NCBI RefSeq assembly: GCF_014646895.1
Contig: NZ_BMOD01000043.1
Coordinates: 1-24,703 of the forward strand
Length of the DNA stretch: 24,703 bases
Source: Deinococcus roseus
GTDB lineage: Bacteria > Deinococcota > Deinococci > Deinococcales > Deinococcaceae
Direction: 5' to 3'
Both the position numbers and the translations under genes were made by a program. Numbering within the stretch: the first letter of the stretch is position 1; each line of letters opens with the position of its first letter. The notes under the pieces were generated by a model. It worked only from the letters and a program-made list of their open reading frames with translations. It had not been told where the DNA came from and made no database searches. This document shows positions 11,893 to 20,256 of this stretch, piece after piece.

Positions 11893-14142
11893 TCAGTAAC
11901 TGCGGGCGGCAGAAACCATGCCCGGATCGCGGGACGAGTTGCCCACAAAGAACGTGTAGGTGCCTGCGGGGGTCACCCAACGGTGGTTGCTGGCATCCCA
12001 GATGTTCAGGCGTTCTTTCTTGACGGTCACCGTCACCTGGGTGGCCTGCCCGGGCTGCAAATTCACTTTCTGCCAGCCCACCAGGCGTTTGAACGGTTCT
12101 CCCGCAGAGGCAGGCAGCGCAGCGTACACCTGGGCGACTTCCGCTCCAGCGCGCACCCCGGTGTTCTTCAGGGTGAAGCGCACCGTGACGTCCCCATTGG
12201 CTTCTTTGGTGGTGATCAAACTGGAGGTGCTGAAGGTGGTGTACGACAGCCCATGCCCAAAGGGGAACAGCGGGGTGATGTTCTGGCTGTCATACCAGCG
12301 GTACCCCATTTTGAGCCCCTCGGTGTAAGGCACGTCACTGGCACTGGAGATGGCTTTCTGAGGCAAGTCGGCTTCGGTTTTCGGGAAGGTGACGGGGAGT
12401 TTGCCGCTGGGGTTCACGTCCCCGAACAAGACGTCCGCAATGGCCTGACCTCCGCGCACCCCCGGGTACCAGGCTTCCAGGATGCCCGGGACACTGCTGA
12501 TCCAGGGCATCTTGACGGGACCCCCGTTTTCCAGCACCACCACCGTGCGTTTCTGTTTGGCGGAAACCGCAGCAATCAAGTTGTTCTGGTCGTAGGCCTG
12601 GTTGGCCGGGTCGGTGGTGTTGTTGGGGAGGTTGAGGTCCGTGAGGTCCATGTTTTCGCTGGTGAACTGCGTGGCGAACACGATGGCCAAGTCTGCCGTG
12701 GCGGCAGCGTTCGCTGCAGCGGCACTGTCTTCCCCGCTGTAGTAGGTGACGGTTGCACCGGGGACTTTGGCTTTGATGGCCTGCAAGGGGGAAGACTTGT
12801 AGTAAGGGGCGCACTTGGAGAACACCCCACCTGGATCAAACGCCGCACCGGGGGTCAGGCAGGGGACAGGGTTGCCGTCCTGGGGGATCACCGCGGCACT
12901 GCCCCCACCGTTCATCACCCCGACGTCGGCGTGCCCGCCAATCACCACGATTTTCTGGATGGTTTTGCTGATCGGGAGCACACTGCTGCTGCTTCCGGTG
13001 GGCACCGCGTTTTTCAGCAACACCATCGACTGACTGGCGGCTTTCTGGGCCAGGGCTTCCCCCGTGGCGCGATCAATGCTTCCACTCACCGTGGGTGGGT
13101 TTTGCATGATGCCGTAGCGGTAGAGGGTGCGGAGTTTGCGGAACACCATGTCATCCAGGCGTGACATGGGCACACTGCCGTTCAACACAGCGGCTTTGAG
13201 TTTCTGGTTGAAGTTGCTGGGCGGCAGACCGTAAACGCTCTGGTAGTCGTCTTGCGAGCCGGGTTGTTCTTCGTCCAGCCCTGCATTTGCTCCACGCACA
13301 GTGTCGGTGAGGGCGAAAATCCAGTCGGACATCACCACCCCTTTGAAGCCCCATTCGGTTTTGAGGATGTCGGTGAGCAGCGTTTTGCTTTCGCAGGCTT
13401 TGCTGCCGTTCACCAGGTTGTACGCGCACATGATGGTGCCGGGCTGGGCGGTTTTGACGGTCATTTCGAAGGGCAGCAGGTAGATTTCCCGCAGGGTGCG
13501 CTCATCGATCACCGAGTTGGAGTAAAACCGGTTGGTTTCCTGTTCGTTGCCCACCAGGTGTTTGGGGTTGGAGATCACATACTGGGCTTGCACGGCGAGG
13601 GTGCGCTGGGTGAGGAAGGTCCCGGCGAGGAAGGGGTCTTCGCCGAGGTACTCCCAGTTGCGGCCGTACCTGGGGTCGCGGGCCATGTTCGCCCCGCTGC
13701 CCAGGCCCACCGCGAAGCCCCGAACCCGCAGTTCCTTGCCGATCTGGGTGCCGAGTTCAAAAGTGAGATTGGGATCCCAACTGGAAGCAACGGCAATGGG
13801 GGCAGGGTAGGCCACGGCGCCCTGGATGCCTGCGTTCACCCCGGCGGCGGAGTCGGCCATGTTCAAATCGGGAATGCCCAGGCGGGGGATGCCCTTGATG
13901 AATCCTCCGCCGCCGAGTGGGCTGCTGCCGATGCCTGCACCGTGCACCAGCTGGATTTTTTCATCCAGGGTCATCTGCGCGAGCAGGGCCCGGGCTTGCT
14001 GGTCGGCGGTGGAGTCCAGGTCGTTCTGGGCAACTGTGGGAAGGTCAGGGGTGGCCGTGTTGGGGGCTTGCAGGGTGCTGCAGGCGGCCAGGCTGAGGGT
14101 GAGGAGGCTCAGGGCGGTGGGTTTGAAGTGGAATCTGGGCAT
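11893..14142 (-). CDS. Secreted GH3 beta-glucosidase-type lipoprotein
   Basis: This 749-residue glycoside hydrolase family 3 enzyme starts at MPRFHFKPTA. The start is supported by AAGGAA upstream and by a lipoprotein signal peptide with lipobox LSLAAC (Cys21), so it should be membrane-anchored outside the cell. The N-terminal (beta/alpha)8 domain shows ANMARDPRYGRNWEYLGEDP, PKHLVGNEQE (Lys194-His195) and VVMSDW with nucleophile Asp273. The middle alpha/beta sandwich and a C-terminal fibronectin-III-like domain (from about VRFTLKNTGVRAGAEVAQVY) complete the normal three-domain plan. Such enzymes release glucose or similar sugars from beta-linked oligosaccharides. It has its own promoter and terminator. 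The ROK repressor at 23405 is a possible but distant regulator. Confidence 0.92.
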   Translation of the reverse strand: MPRFHFKPTALSLLTLSLAACSTLQAPNTATPDLPTVAQNDLDSTADQQARALLAQMTLDEKIQLVHGAGIGSSPLGGGGFIKGIPRLGIPDLNMADSAAGVNAGIQGAVAYPAPIAVASSWDPNLTFELGTQIGKELRVRGFAVGLGSGANMARDPRYGRNWEYLGEDPFLAGTFLTQRTLAVQAQYVISNPKHLVGNEQETNRFYSNSVIDERTLREIYLLPFEMTVKTAQPGTIMCAYNLVNGSKACESKTLLTDILKTEWGFKGVVMSDWIFALTDTVRGANAGLDEEQPGSQDDYQSVYGLPPSNFNQKLKAAVLNGSVPMSRLDDMVFRKLRTLYRYGIMQNPPTVSGSIDRATGEALAQKAASQSMVLLKNAVPTGSSSSVLPISKTIQKIVVIGGHADVGVMNGGGSAAVIPQDGNPVPCLTPGAAFDPGGVFSKCAPYYKSSPLQAIKAKVPGATVTYYSGEDSAAAANAAATADLAIVFATQFTSENMDLTDLNLPNNTTDPANQAYDQNNLIAAVSAKQKRTVVVLENGGPVKMPWISSVPGILEAWYPGVRGGQAIADVLFGDVNPSGKLPVTFPKTEADLPQKAISSASDVPYTEGLKMGYRWYDSQNITPLFPFGHGLSYTTFSTSSLITTKEANGDVTVRFTLKNTGVRAGAEVAQVYAALPASAGEPFKRLVGWQKVNLQPGQATQVTVTVKKERLNIWDASNHRWVTPAGTYTFFVGNSSRDPGMVSAARSY

Positions 14143-14263
14143 GGTGTTCCTTTGCAGGGGGCTGCCCTCCCTGCCTGCTGGGCAACCGTGGGCCGACCGG
14201 GCATGGGGGAGCCGCCACAGGTGTGGCGAGGGGACAACTTGAATTGGGGTGTGAACCATCTGG

Positions 14264-14292
14264 ACAGTAACATTTTTTCAACATTTCGTCAA
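14264..14292 (-). promoter_or_regulatory. Sigma-70-type promoter of the GH3 gene
   Basis: On the minus strand TTGACG (14287-14292) and TACTGT (14264-14269) are exactly 17 bp apart. Transcription would start near 14257, giving a leader of about 115 nt and excluding the longer upstream start at 14259. Confidence 0.65.
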
Positions 14293-14404
14293 GGCTCACA
14301 TGATGAGTAAACCTACAACCCCAACTCAAACCCGGAAATGTCGTTCAGCAAACAGGTTACAAATTGACATTCCAACCAGAACCTCACACGTCTGCACAAA
14401 TGAT

Positions 14405-14447
14405 TTGCCTTCACCCCCTCCCCTGCTACAGTGAAACCACGGTTCAC
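14405..14447 (+). promoter_or_regulatory. Promoter and candidate operator of the cyclase-CoA transferase operon
   Basis: TTGCCT (14405-14410) and TACAGT (14427-14432) are 16 bp apart. GTGAA (14431-14435) and TTCAC (14443-14447) form an inverted repeat that overlaps the end of the -10 box and the expected start of transcription. It is well placed for a repressor such as the operon's GntR protein. The first gene has AAGGAG at 14570-14575. Confidence 0.45.
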
Positions 14448-14580
14448 CACCCCTCCGGGCCCCTGCACCCGGTGTTGTCCTTCCCCCACAAACCCGACCT
14501 GACCCACCGGCCTCCAACCTGACCCCTGCGGGTCCACCGGACGCCCTGTCGGCCTGCCCTGACCCACCGAAGGAGCAACC

Positions 14581-15336
14581 ATGCAGCCCATTGACCTGTC
14601 CGCCCCCCTGCAAAACACCCCGGCGGACGTTCCCGCTTTCCAGCGCATCCACATCGAATACCGCACCAACCAGCAAGGGGCAGATGACATCGAACAGATG
14701 TTCCAGGTGCCCCGTGAACTGCTGCACCAGCAAGAAGGCTGGGCCACCGACACCATCCGGGAACTCGGCACCCACTCCACCACCCACATCGACGCCCCCC
14801 GGCACTACAACAGCAGCATCCAGGGCCAAGACAGCCAGACCATCGACGAACTCCCCCTGGAGTGGTTCTTCCAGCCTGGCATCTGCCTGAACTTCCAGCA
14901 CAAAGAAGACGGCGAAGCCATCACCCTCCATGACCTCCAGCAAGCCCTCCAAGGCATCAACCACACCCTCTCCCCCCTGGAGATCGTCCTGATCCACACC
15001 GGACGGGACCAATTTTACGGACAGGGGGACTACTGGCTCAGAGGCCCCGGCGTCACCGCAGAAGCCACCCGGTACCTGTTCGAGCAAGGCATCCGGGTGA
15101 TGGGCATTGATAGTTGGGGATGGGACCGCCCCCTGCACCTGCAGGCCAGGGACGCCCAGGAACACCAAAAAGGGGGCATCTTCTGGGCCGCCCACCAGCT
15201 GGACCTCCCCTACGCCCAGATTGAACGCCTGGTCAATTTGTCCTCGCTTCCCCCCAAAGGCTTCATGGTCAGCTGCTTCCCCCTGCGCCTGGTCGGCGGC
15301 AGCGCCGCCCCTGCCCGGGTGGTGGCCCTCCTGTGA
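14581..15336 (+). CDS. Cyclase-family metal-dependent hydrolase (kynurenine formamidase/isatin hydrolase type)
   Basis: This 251-residue member of the cyclase family (PF04199 type) carries the metal motif LGTHSTTHIDAPRHY, with His65, His69, Asp71 and His75 as likely manganese or zinc ligands. A second conserved block is VLIHTGRDQFYG, and a third is RVMGIDSWGWDRP. Known relatives open amide or lactam bonds, such as N-formylkynurenine or isatin; others have unrelated substrates. There is no signal peptide, so it acts in the cytoplasm. AAGGAG sits five bases before the ATG. It is the first gene of the plus-strand operon, 13 bp before the CoA transferase. In this context it may open a cyclic or amide intermediate of the aromatic pathway; the substrate is unknown. 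Confidence 0.85.
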   Translation: MQPIDLSAPLQNTPADVPAFQRIHIEYRTNQQGADDIEQMFQVPRELLHQQEGWATDTIRELGTHSTTHIDAPRHYNSSIQGQDSQTIDELPLEWFFQPGICLNFQHKEDGEAITLHDLQQALQGINHTLSPLEIVLIHTGRDQFYGQGDYWLRGPGVTAEATRYLFEQGIRVMGIDSWGWDRPLHLQARDAQEHQKGGIFWAAHQLDLPYAQIERLVNLSSLPPKGFMVSCFPLRLVGGSAAPARVVALL

Positions 15337-15349
15337 ACGGGAGTCCAGC

Positions 15350-16051
15350 ATGAACAAACTTTACCCTGATGCCCTTTCAGCCTTGCAGGATGTGGTCAGA
15401 GACGGCCAGCTGATCGCCGTGGGTGGCTTCGGCCTGTGCGGCATTCCCGAGCAACTCATCCTGGCCCTGCGCACAACCGGAGCCAGCAACCTCACGGTGG
15501 CCAGCAACAACGCTGGGGTGGATGACTGGGGCCTGGGTCTGCTGCTCCACACCCGGCAGATCCGCAAGATGATCAGCAGTTACGTCGGCGAAAACAAAGC
15601 ATTCGAACGCCAGTACCTGGAAGGTGACCTGGAAGTGGAATTCGTGCCACAAGGCACCCTCGCAGAACGCCTCAGGGCCGGAGGGGCCGGCATTGCCGCT
15701 TTCTTCACCCGCACCGGGGTGGGCACCCGGGTGTCCCACGGCAAACCCCTCAAGGTGTTCCATGGTCAAGTGTACGTCATGGAAGAAGCCATCCAGGCGG
15801 ACGTCAGCCTGATCAAAGCCTGGAAAGGGGACCCGGAAGGGAACCTGGTGTACCGCAAAACCGCCCGCAACTTCAATCCGGTCATGGCCACCTGCGGCAA
15901 AGTCACCATCGCAGAAATCGAAGAACTGGTGCCCAGTGGCACCCTCGACCCGGATGAGGTGCACACCCCTGGCATTTTCGTGCAACGCCTGGTTGTGAAC
16001 CCAAACCCAGAAAAGCGCATCGAGCAACGCACCGTGCAAGGAGGGATGTGA
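15350..16051 (+). CDS. scoA: 3-oxoacid CoA-transferase, alpha subunit
   Basis: This 233-residue family I CoA-transferase A subunit begins MNKLYPDALSALQDVV and continues with VGGFGLCGIPEQLI, the family's conserved glycine-rich start. VASNNAG and GLGLLL follow, as in succinyl-CoA:3-ketoacid transferases. With the B subunit it moves CoA from succinyl-CoA (or another donor) to a 3-oxoacid such as acetoacetate. ACGGGAG is the ribosome-binding site. Frames upstream of this ATG overlap the cyclase and are not real. The TGA stop is directly followed by the ATG of the B subunit. A 3-oxoadipate transferase (PcaI type) is an alternative reading that motifs alone cannot exclude. Confidence 0.9.
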   Translation: MNKLYPDALSALQDVVRDGQLIAVGGFGLCGIPEQLILALRTTGASNLTVASNNAGVDDWGLGLLLHTRQIRKMISSYVGENKAFERQYLEGDLEVEFVPQGTLAERLRAGGAGIAAFFTRTGVGTRVSHGKPLKVFHGQVYVMEEAIQADVSLIKAWKGDPEGNLVYRKTARNFNPVMATCGKVTIAEIEELVPSGTLDPDEVHTPGIFVQRLVVNPNPEKRIEQRTVQGGM

Positions 16052-16699
16052 ATGCCCTGGTCCCGCAACGACATGGCCCGACGGGCCGCCCTTGAACTCC
16101 AGGACGGCTTTTACGTCAACCTCGGCATTGGCCTCCCCACCCTGGTGGCCAACCACATCCCTGCCGGCATGCACGTGATGCTGCACAGCGAAAACGGCCT
16201 GCTCGGCATCGGCCCCTACCCAGTGGACGCCGAAGTGGACGCCGACCTCATCAACGCCGGGAAGCAAACCGTCACCAGCGTCCCCGGGGCGAGTTTCTTC
16301 TCCAGCAGCGACGCCTTCGCCATGATCCGCGGCGGACACATCCACCTCGCCATCCTGGGGGCCTTGCAGGTCTCCGAGAAAGGCAGCCTCGCCAACTGGA
16401 TGGTGCCCGGCAAGATGGTCAAAGGCATGGGGGGCGCCATGGACCTGGTGGCCGGGGTGAAACGGGTGGTGGTGTTGATGGAACACACCACCAAAACCGG
16501 GGAGCACAAAATCCTGCAACACTGCACCCTCCCCCTCACCGGCCAGAATGTGGTCTCCCGCATCATCACCGACCTGTGCGTGCTGGACGTCACCCCCACC
16601 GGACTGACCCTGGTGGAACTCGCTCCGGGGGTGGAAGTGGAGGAGGTGGAACGCAAAACCGGCGCACCGGTGCGGGTGCCTGAGGGGGTGGGGAGGTGA
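16052..16699 (+). CDS. scoB: 3-oxoacid CoA-transferase, beta subunit
   Basis: This 215-residue protein opens MPWSRNDMARRAALEL. It carries YVNLGIGLPTLVANH and the catalytic motif SENGLLGIG, in which Glu47 forms the covalent glutamyl-CoA intermediate. The conserved GGHIHLAILGALQV and GAMDLV blocks follow. The length is normal. The ATG abuts the stop codon of the A subunit, and its own end overlaps the thiolase GTG start (GTGA), so the three genes are translationally coupled. Together with the A subunit it should produce acetoacetyl-CoA or 3-oxoadipyl-CoA, which the next gene can cleave. Confidence 0.92.
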   Translation: MPWSRNDMARRAALELQDGFYVNLGIGLPTLVANHIPAGMHVMLHSENGLLGIGPYPVDAEVDADLINAGKQTVTSVPGASFFSSSDAFAMIRGGHIHLAILGALQVSEKGSLANWMVPGKMVKGMGGAMDLVAGVKRVVVLMEHTTKTGEHKILQHCTLPLTGQNVVSRIITDLCVLDVTPTGLTLVELAPGVEVEEVERKTGAPVRVPEGVGR

Positions 16700-17874
16700 C
16701 GGACGTGGTCATCGTGCAGGCCCGGCGCACCCCCATCGGGACCTTCCTGGGGGCATTCAGGGACACCCCTGCAGTCACACTTGGGGTGCAAGCGGCCAGG
16801 GCCACCCTGGAAGGCCTGCCCACAGGGGACCTACAAGACGTGATCATCGGGAATGTCCTGCAGGCCGGTCAAGGCATGAACGTCGCCCGGCAAGTCGCCG
16901 TGCACGCCGGCCTTCCCCACCGGGTGCCCGCCCAGACCGTCAACCGGGTGTGTGGGAGTGGCCTGCAGGCAATCATCACCGCCGTGCACGGCATCCGGTG
17001 CGGGGACGGCCAGGCCTACCTCGCCGGAGGCATCGAGAACATGTCCCTCGCCCCGCACGTCATGCCAGCGCTGCGCCAGGGGGTCCGGCTGGGCCACGCC
17101 GAGGTGCGTGACACCGTGCTCGTTGATGGCCTCACCGACGCGTTCCATCACGTGCACATGGGCATCACCGCCGAACACCTTGCCCGTGAAAGGGGCATCA
17201 CCCGCCAGGACCAGGACCTCTTTGCTGCAGAAAGCCACCGCCGGGCCACCGAAGCCCGGGAGCAGGGGCATTTTCAGGCAGAAACCCTCCCGGTGGAGGT
17301 CAAAGGCCCCAGGGGTCAGGTGTTGCAGGTCGAGCACGATGAGCACATCCGACCCGGCACCACCCCAGAAACCCTCGCCCGCCTGAAACCCGCGTTCCTG
17401 CCGGAGGGCACGGTCACCGCCGGGAACGCCAGTGGCCTGAACGACGGGGCGGCCCTGCTGTACCTGGCTTCACGGGAGTACGCCGAGGCCCAGGGGTTGC
17501 CCATCCTCGCCGAGGTCGTCTCGTATGCCGCTGTGGGGGTGGACCCCATGCAAATGGGCATCGGTCCCGCCCGGGCGGTGCCCCTGGCCCTGCAGAAAGC
17601 AGGGCTGTCCCAGCAGGACATCTCCCTGTTCGAGCTGAATGAAGCTTTTGCCGCGCAATCCCTGGCGGTGATGCAGGAACTCGCCCTCGATGACCGCCAG
17701 GTGAACGTCACCGGAGGGGCCATCGCCCTGGGGCACCCCATCGGAGCGAGTGGGGCCCGGGTGCTGGTCACCCTGACGCATGCCCTGAGACGCACCGGTG
17801 GGGAATTCGGGGTGGCCAGTTTGTGCATTGGGGGCGGGATGGGCATCGCTGTGGTGGTCAAAGCCCACCATTGA
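16696..17874 (+). CDS. Acetyl-CoA acetyltransferase (thiolase)
   Basis: This 392-residue degradative/biosynthetic-type thiolase has its three catalytic regions intact: NRVCGSGLQA with nucleophile Cys86, GGAIALGHPIGASGAR with His347, and SLCIGGGMG with Cys377. The GTG start overlaps the stop codon of the CoA-transferase B subunit. The enzyme cleaves a 3-oxoacyl-CoA with CoA, so with the CoA-transferase it would turn acetoacetate into two acetyl-CoA, or 3-oxoadipate into succinyl-CoA and acetyl-CoA. Sequence motifs do not separate these two options. It ends the plus operon. A strong terminator starts two bases after the stop codon. Confidence 0.94.
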   Translation: MTDVVIVQARRTPIGTFLGAFRDTPAVTLGVQAARATLEGLPTGDLQDVIIGNVLQAGQGMNVARQVAVHAGLPHRVPAQTVNRVCGSGLQAIITAVHGIRCGDGQAYLAGGIENMSLAPHVMPALRQGVRLGHAEVRDTVLVDGLTDAFHHVHMGITAEHLARERGITRQDQDLFAAESHRRATEAREQGHFQAETLPVEVKGPRGQVLQVEHDEHIRPGTTPETLARLKPAFLPEGTVTAGNASGLNDGAALLYLASREYAEAQGLPILAEVVSYAAVGVDPMQMGIGPARAVPLALQKAGLSQQDISLFELNEAFAAQSLAVMQELALDDRQVNVTGGAIALGHPIGASGARVLVTLTHALRRTGGEFGVASLCIGGGMGIAVVVKAHH

Positions 17875-17875
17875 G

Positions 17876-17905
17876 AAGGGCCGGGACACCTGTGTCCCGG
17901 CCCTT
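17876..17905 (+). terminator. Strong 13-bp terminator between converging operons
   Basis: AAGGGCCGGGACA (17876-17888) pairs perfectly with TGTCCCGGCCCTT (17893-17905) around CCTG, directly after the thiolase stop codon. A/T ends on both sides suit termination in both directions. The 140 bp up to the alpha/beta-hydrolase stop hold no gene. Confidence 0.88.
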
Positions 17906-18049
17906 GTTGCTGTGTTTCTCTGGTCCTGCCTTTCACCTCCTTTTTCTAAGCCCCGCTGGACTGCAAGCCCCTGTCGGTTCACCGGTGACATGGGCACCTC
18001 CTTTGGGGACGGGTGGGCCGTGCCGTGTCCAGCAGGCCCACGGTGCTCT

Positions 18050-19237
18050 TCAGTGTTGCTGTGCCACGGCTTTGCCCTGGGTGTGGGTGCGGCCACCGAG
18101 GCGTTCAGTCACCCAGTCGGCAATGAAATCCCCGGCGTTGCTGCTGTTGTCCAGGCTGGAGTGCTGGCTGCCCCCTTCCCGGCGGGTGAAGATTTTCAGT
18201 TCCCGGTCCGGGCTGTTCACCAGGCCCGCGTAGGTCTGGTGGGCGTAATCGAGGGGAATCTGCCGGTCGTCGGCCCCGTGGGTGACCAGGAAAGGCACCC
18301 GGATGCGGTCGAGGATGCCGTTCAGGTGGATTTGGGGGATGAGTTCCATGAATTCCTCCATGTTCTGCTTGCCCCACACCCATTGCACGTGCTCCCAGTA
18401 GTGGGGGACGGGACGGTCCCCTTCGTTGCGCAGCCTGCGGAGTTGCACTTCACCCCAGTTGTGGTTCGCGCCCCACACGGCACCGAGGGCGAAGCGGGGT
18501 TCAAAGGCCACGGCGCGGGGGGCGTAGTATCCTCCCAGGGACACCCCCATCAGCCCGATGCGTTTGGAATCCATGTCCTTGCGGGTCTCCAGAAAGTCCA
18601 TCACTTTGCTGGCCCAGCGTTCACTGTCCACCACCGCGGTGAGGCCCTGCAGCCTGAGCGCTTCTCCGGTGCCAGGCTGGTCGAGGATCAGGGAGGACAC
18701 CCCTCGCCGGGCGAGGGCTTGCGCTGGAGCAATGCGGTAGACCATCTCCTTGGTGCTGTCGAGTCCATTGACCTGCACCAGCACCGGGGCGGGGCCTTTC
18801 ACCCCTTCGGCCCGCACGTACAGGGCACTGAGGTGCGTGCCTTCATAGGGGATTTCGAGACGCTCACAATTCTCCCCACTGAGCAGGATGCTCCTCTGGA
18901 AGGCCGCAAGGAACTTCTGGTACAGGGGGAGCCGCTCCGCAAAGCCGCTGGACTGCAACCGCTCGGCGGTCAGGTAGTAGGTGGAGGCCCGGGCGAGTTT
19001 GCTGCCCGCGCTGAGTTCCCGGCCCTGTACCAGGTCCTCCTGGGCGAGGTCGCTCAGCTTGTCGGCCATCTCCACCCAGGAGCGCATGAAATCCACGGTG
19101 CCGGCATCATCGCCTTTTCTGGAGGCGTCCAGCACGGGCTGGCACATCTCGTCGATTTCACCGATTTTGGCGCCCATCTCCAGGGCGAGGTTGATGGCGA
19201 TGTTCCAGACGTAATTGGTGGGAAAGTACTTGAACAT
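18050..19237 (-). CDS. Alpha/beta hydrolase, 2,6-dihydroxypseudooxynicotine hydrolase-like C-C hydrolase
   Basis: This 395-residue protein has a helical N-terminal part of ~125 residues (MFKYFPTNYVWNIAINLALE onward) and a C-terminal alpha/beta-hydrolase core. Nucleophile elbow is GVSLGGYY (Ser233), the acid is in HGADDRQIP (Asp323/324), and the histidine is in GGSQHSSLDN (His359). The layout recalls the 2,6-dihydroxypseudooxynicotine hydrolase/FrsA-like group (PF06500 type), which includes enzymes cutting C-C bonds next to a carbonyl. It is the last gene of the minus catabolic operon. Its ATG lies one base after the stop codon of the fumarylacetoacetase-like gene, with CAGGAG inside the end of that gene. 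The likely job is C-C cleavage of a ring-fission or diketone product; the substrate is not known. Confidence 0.8.
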   Translation of the reverse strand: MFKYFPTNYVWNIAINLALEMGAKIGEIDEMCQPVLDASRKGDDAGTVDFMRSWVEMADKLSDLAQEDLVQGRELSAGSKLARASTYYLTAERLQSSGFAERLPLYQKFLAAFQRSILLSGENCERLEIPYEGTHLSALYVRAEGVKGPAPVLVQVNGLDSTKEMVYRIAPAQALARRGVSSLILDQPGTGEALRLQGLTAVVDSERWASKVMDFLETRKDMDSKRIGLMGVSLGGYYAPRAVAFEPRFALGAVWGANHNWGEVQLRRLRNEGDRPVPHYWEHVQWVWGKQNMEEFMELIPQIHLNGILDRIRVPFLVTHGADDRQIPLDYAHQTYAGLVNSPDRELKIFTRREGGSQHSSLDNSSNAGDFIADWVTERLGGRTHTQGKAVAQQH

Positions 19238-19238
19238 G

Positions 19239-20240
19239 TCACTCCTGTCCGGTCAGTACCGGCGTGGTGTGGGCCACCACCTGCTGGTGGATGGCCCCGA
19301 AAACCGTGCTTTTGTCGGGGAGGAACACCTCCATGCGCACCCGGTCCCCGACGTTCATGAACGGGGTGCGGGGGGATCCGGTCTGGATCATTTCCAGGGC
19401 ACGGCGTTCCGAAATGCACGCCGAACCCCTGGAGGGGTCCCGGTTGGAGAAGGTGCCGGAGCCCAGCACGGTGCCTGCAGCGAGGCTGCGGGTGCGGGCG
19501 AGCTGACTGATGAGTTCCGGGAAGGAAAAATCCATTTCTCCCCCGTGGGGCTGCCCGAAGAGGTGCCCGTTGAGGTGCACCGTGAGGGGCAGGTGCACCC
19601 GGCCGTCCTTCCAGTGGGTTCCGAGTTCATCTGGCGTGACGGCCACCGGGGCGAAGGTGGTGGTGGGTTTGGCGTGGATGGGCCCGAAGCCACTGAGGAG
19701 TTCCTGCTGCAAAAACCGCCGGTAACTCATGTCGTTGAACAGCACCAGCAGGCGGATGCACTGCTTTGCTTCTTGCACCGTCACCCCCATGGGGGTGTCT
19801 GAGAGCACCACCCCGACTTCCCCTTCGAAATCCACCTGCAGGTCACCAGCTGGAACCATGTGTGGGTCGCAGGCCCCCTGGAACCGGTCTGAAGCCCCCT
19901 GGTAGAGGATGGAGTCGCCTTCAGGCACGGTGACCTGCAGGCCGAACGCCCGGGTCATCAGCTGACCGTGGTGCAGGAACGCCGAGGCGTCCACGAAACC
20001 ATACGCCCTGGGGATGGGGGCCATGAAGTCGGTGGGTTTCACCGGGAACGCCACCTTGCACTGCCCGGCGTTGAGCACGTCGGAGAGGTGTTGCAACTCG
20101 GCTTCCACACGCTCCCAGTCGTCCAGCAAACCTTGCAGGGTCGGGTGGAGGTGGGAGAGGTGCACGGCGCGCTGCAAGTCCCGGGAGACCACCACCGGGG
20201 TGCCGTCCCGGGTGCCGTTTTTGAGGGTGCCGAGTTTCAC
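19239..20240 (-). CDS. Fumarylacetoacetate hydrolase family protein
   Basis: This 333-residue two-domain FAH protein opens MKLGTLKNGTRDGTPVVVSR. The putative metal site is Asp84 (FVDASAF), Glu139 and Glu141 (DFEGEVGVV) and Asp170 (LFNDMS), with His91 as the likely catalytic histidine. The order and spacing follow those of true fumarylacetoacetases. Family members hydrolyse fumarylacetoacetate or acylpyruvates, or act as hydratases and decarboxylases in meta-cleavage pathways. If it is a fumarylacetoacetase, the acetoacetate formed would feed the CoA-transferase and thiolase across the terminator. The start is GTG (20238-20240), after a G-rich GGGGTGAAGG ribosome-binding region. It lies 16 bp downstream of the GntR gene. 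Confidence 0.88.
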   Translation of the reverse strand: MKLGTLKNGTRDGTPVVVSRDLQRAVHLSHLHPTLQGLLDDWERVEAELQHLSDVLNAGQCKVAFPVKPTDFMAPIPRAYGFVDASAFLHHGQLMTRAFGLQVTVPEGDSILYQGASDRFQGACDPHMVPAGDLQVDFEGEVGVVLSDTPMGVTVQEAKQCIRLLVLFNDMSYRRFLQQELLSGFGPIHAKPTTTFAPVAVTPDELGTHWKDGRVHLPLTVHLNGHLFGQPHGGEMDFSFPELISQLARTRSLAAGTVLGSGTFSNRDPSRGSACISERRALEMIQTGSPRTPFMNVGDRVRMEVFLPDKSTVFGAIHQQVVAHTTPVLTGQE

Positions 20241-20256
20241 CCTTCACCCCCCAGGT

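Noticed and set aside
14326..15357. Long minus-strand open frame opposite the cyclase gene
   Set aside because: It is a GC-driven shadow of a gene with clear family motifs; the antisense translation is Gly/Val-rich without any motif. The same holds for similar antisense frames opposite the CoA-transferase, thiolase, dioxygenase and ROK genes.
18050..20240. Complete homogentisate pathway based on the FAH gene
   Set aside because: No homogentisate dioxygenase or maleylacetoacetate isomerase is present, and the dioxygenase here is an extradiol VOC enzyme, so the pathway cannot be named.
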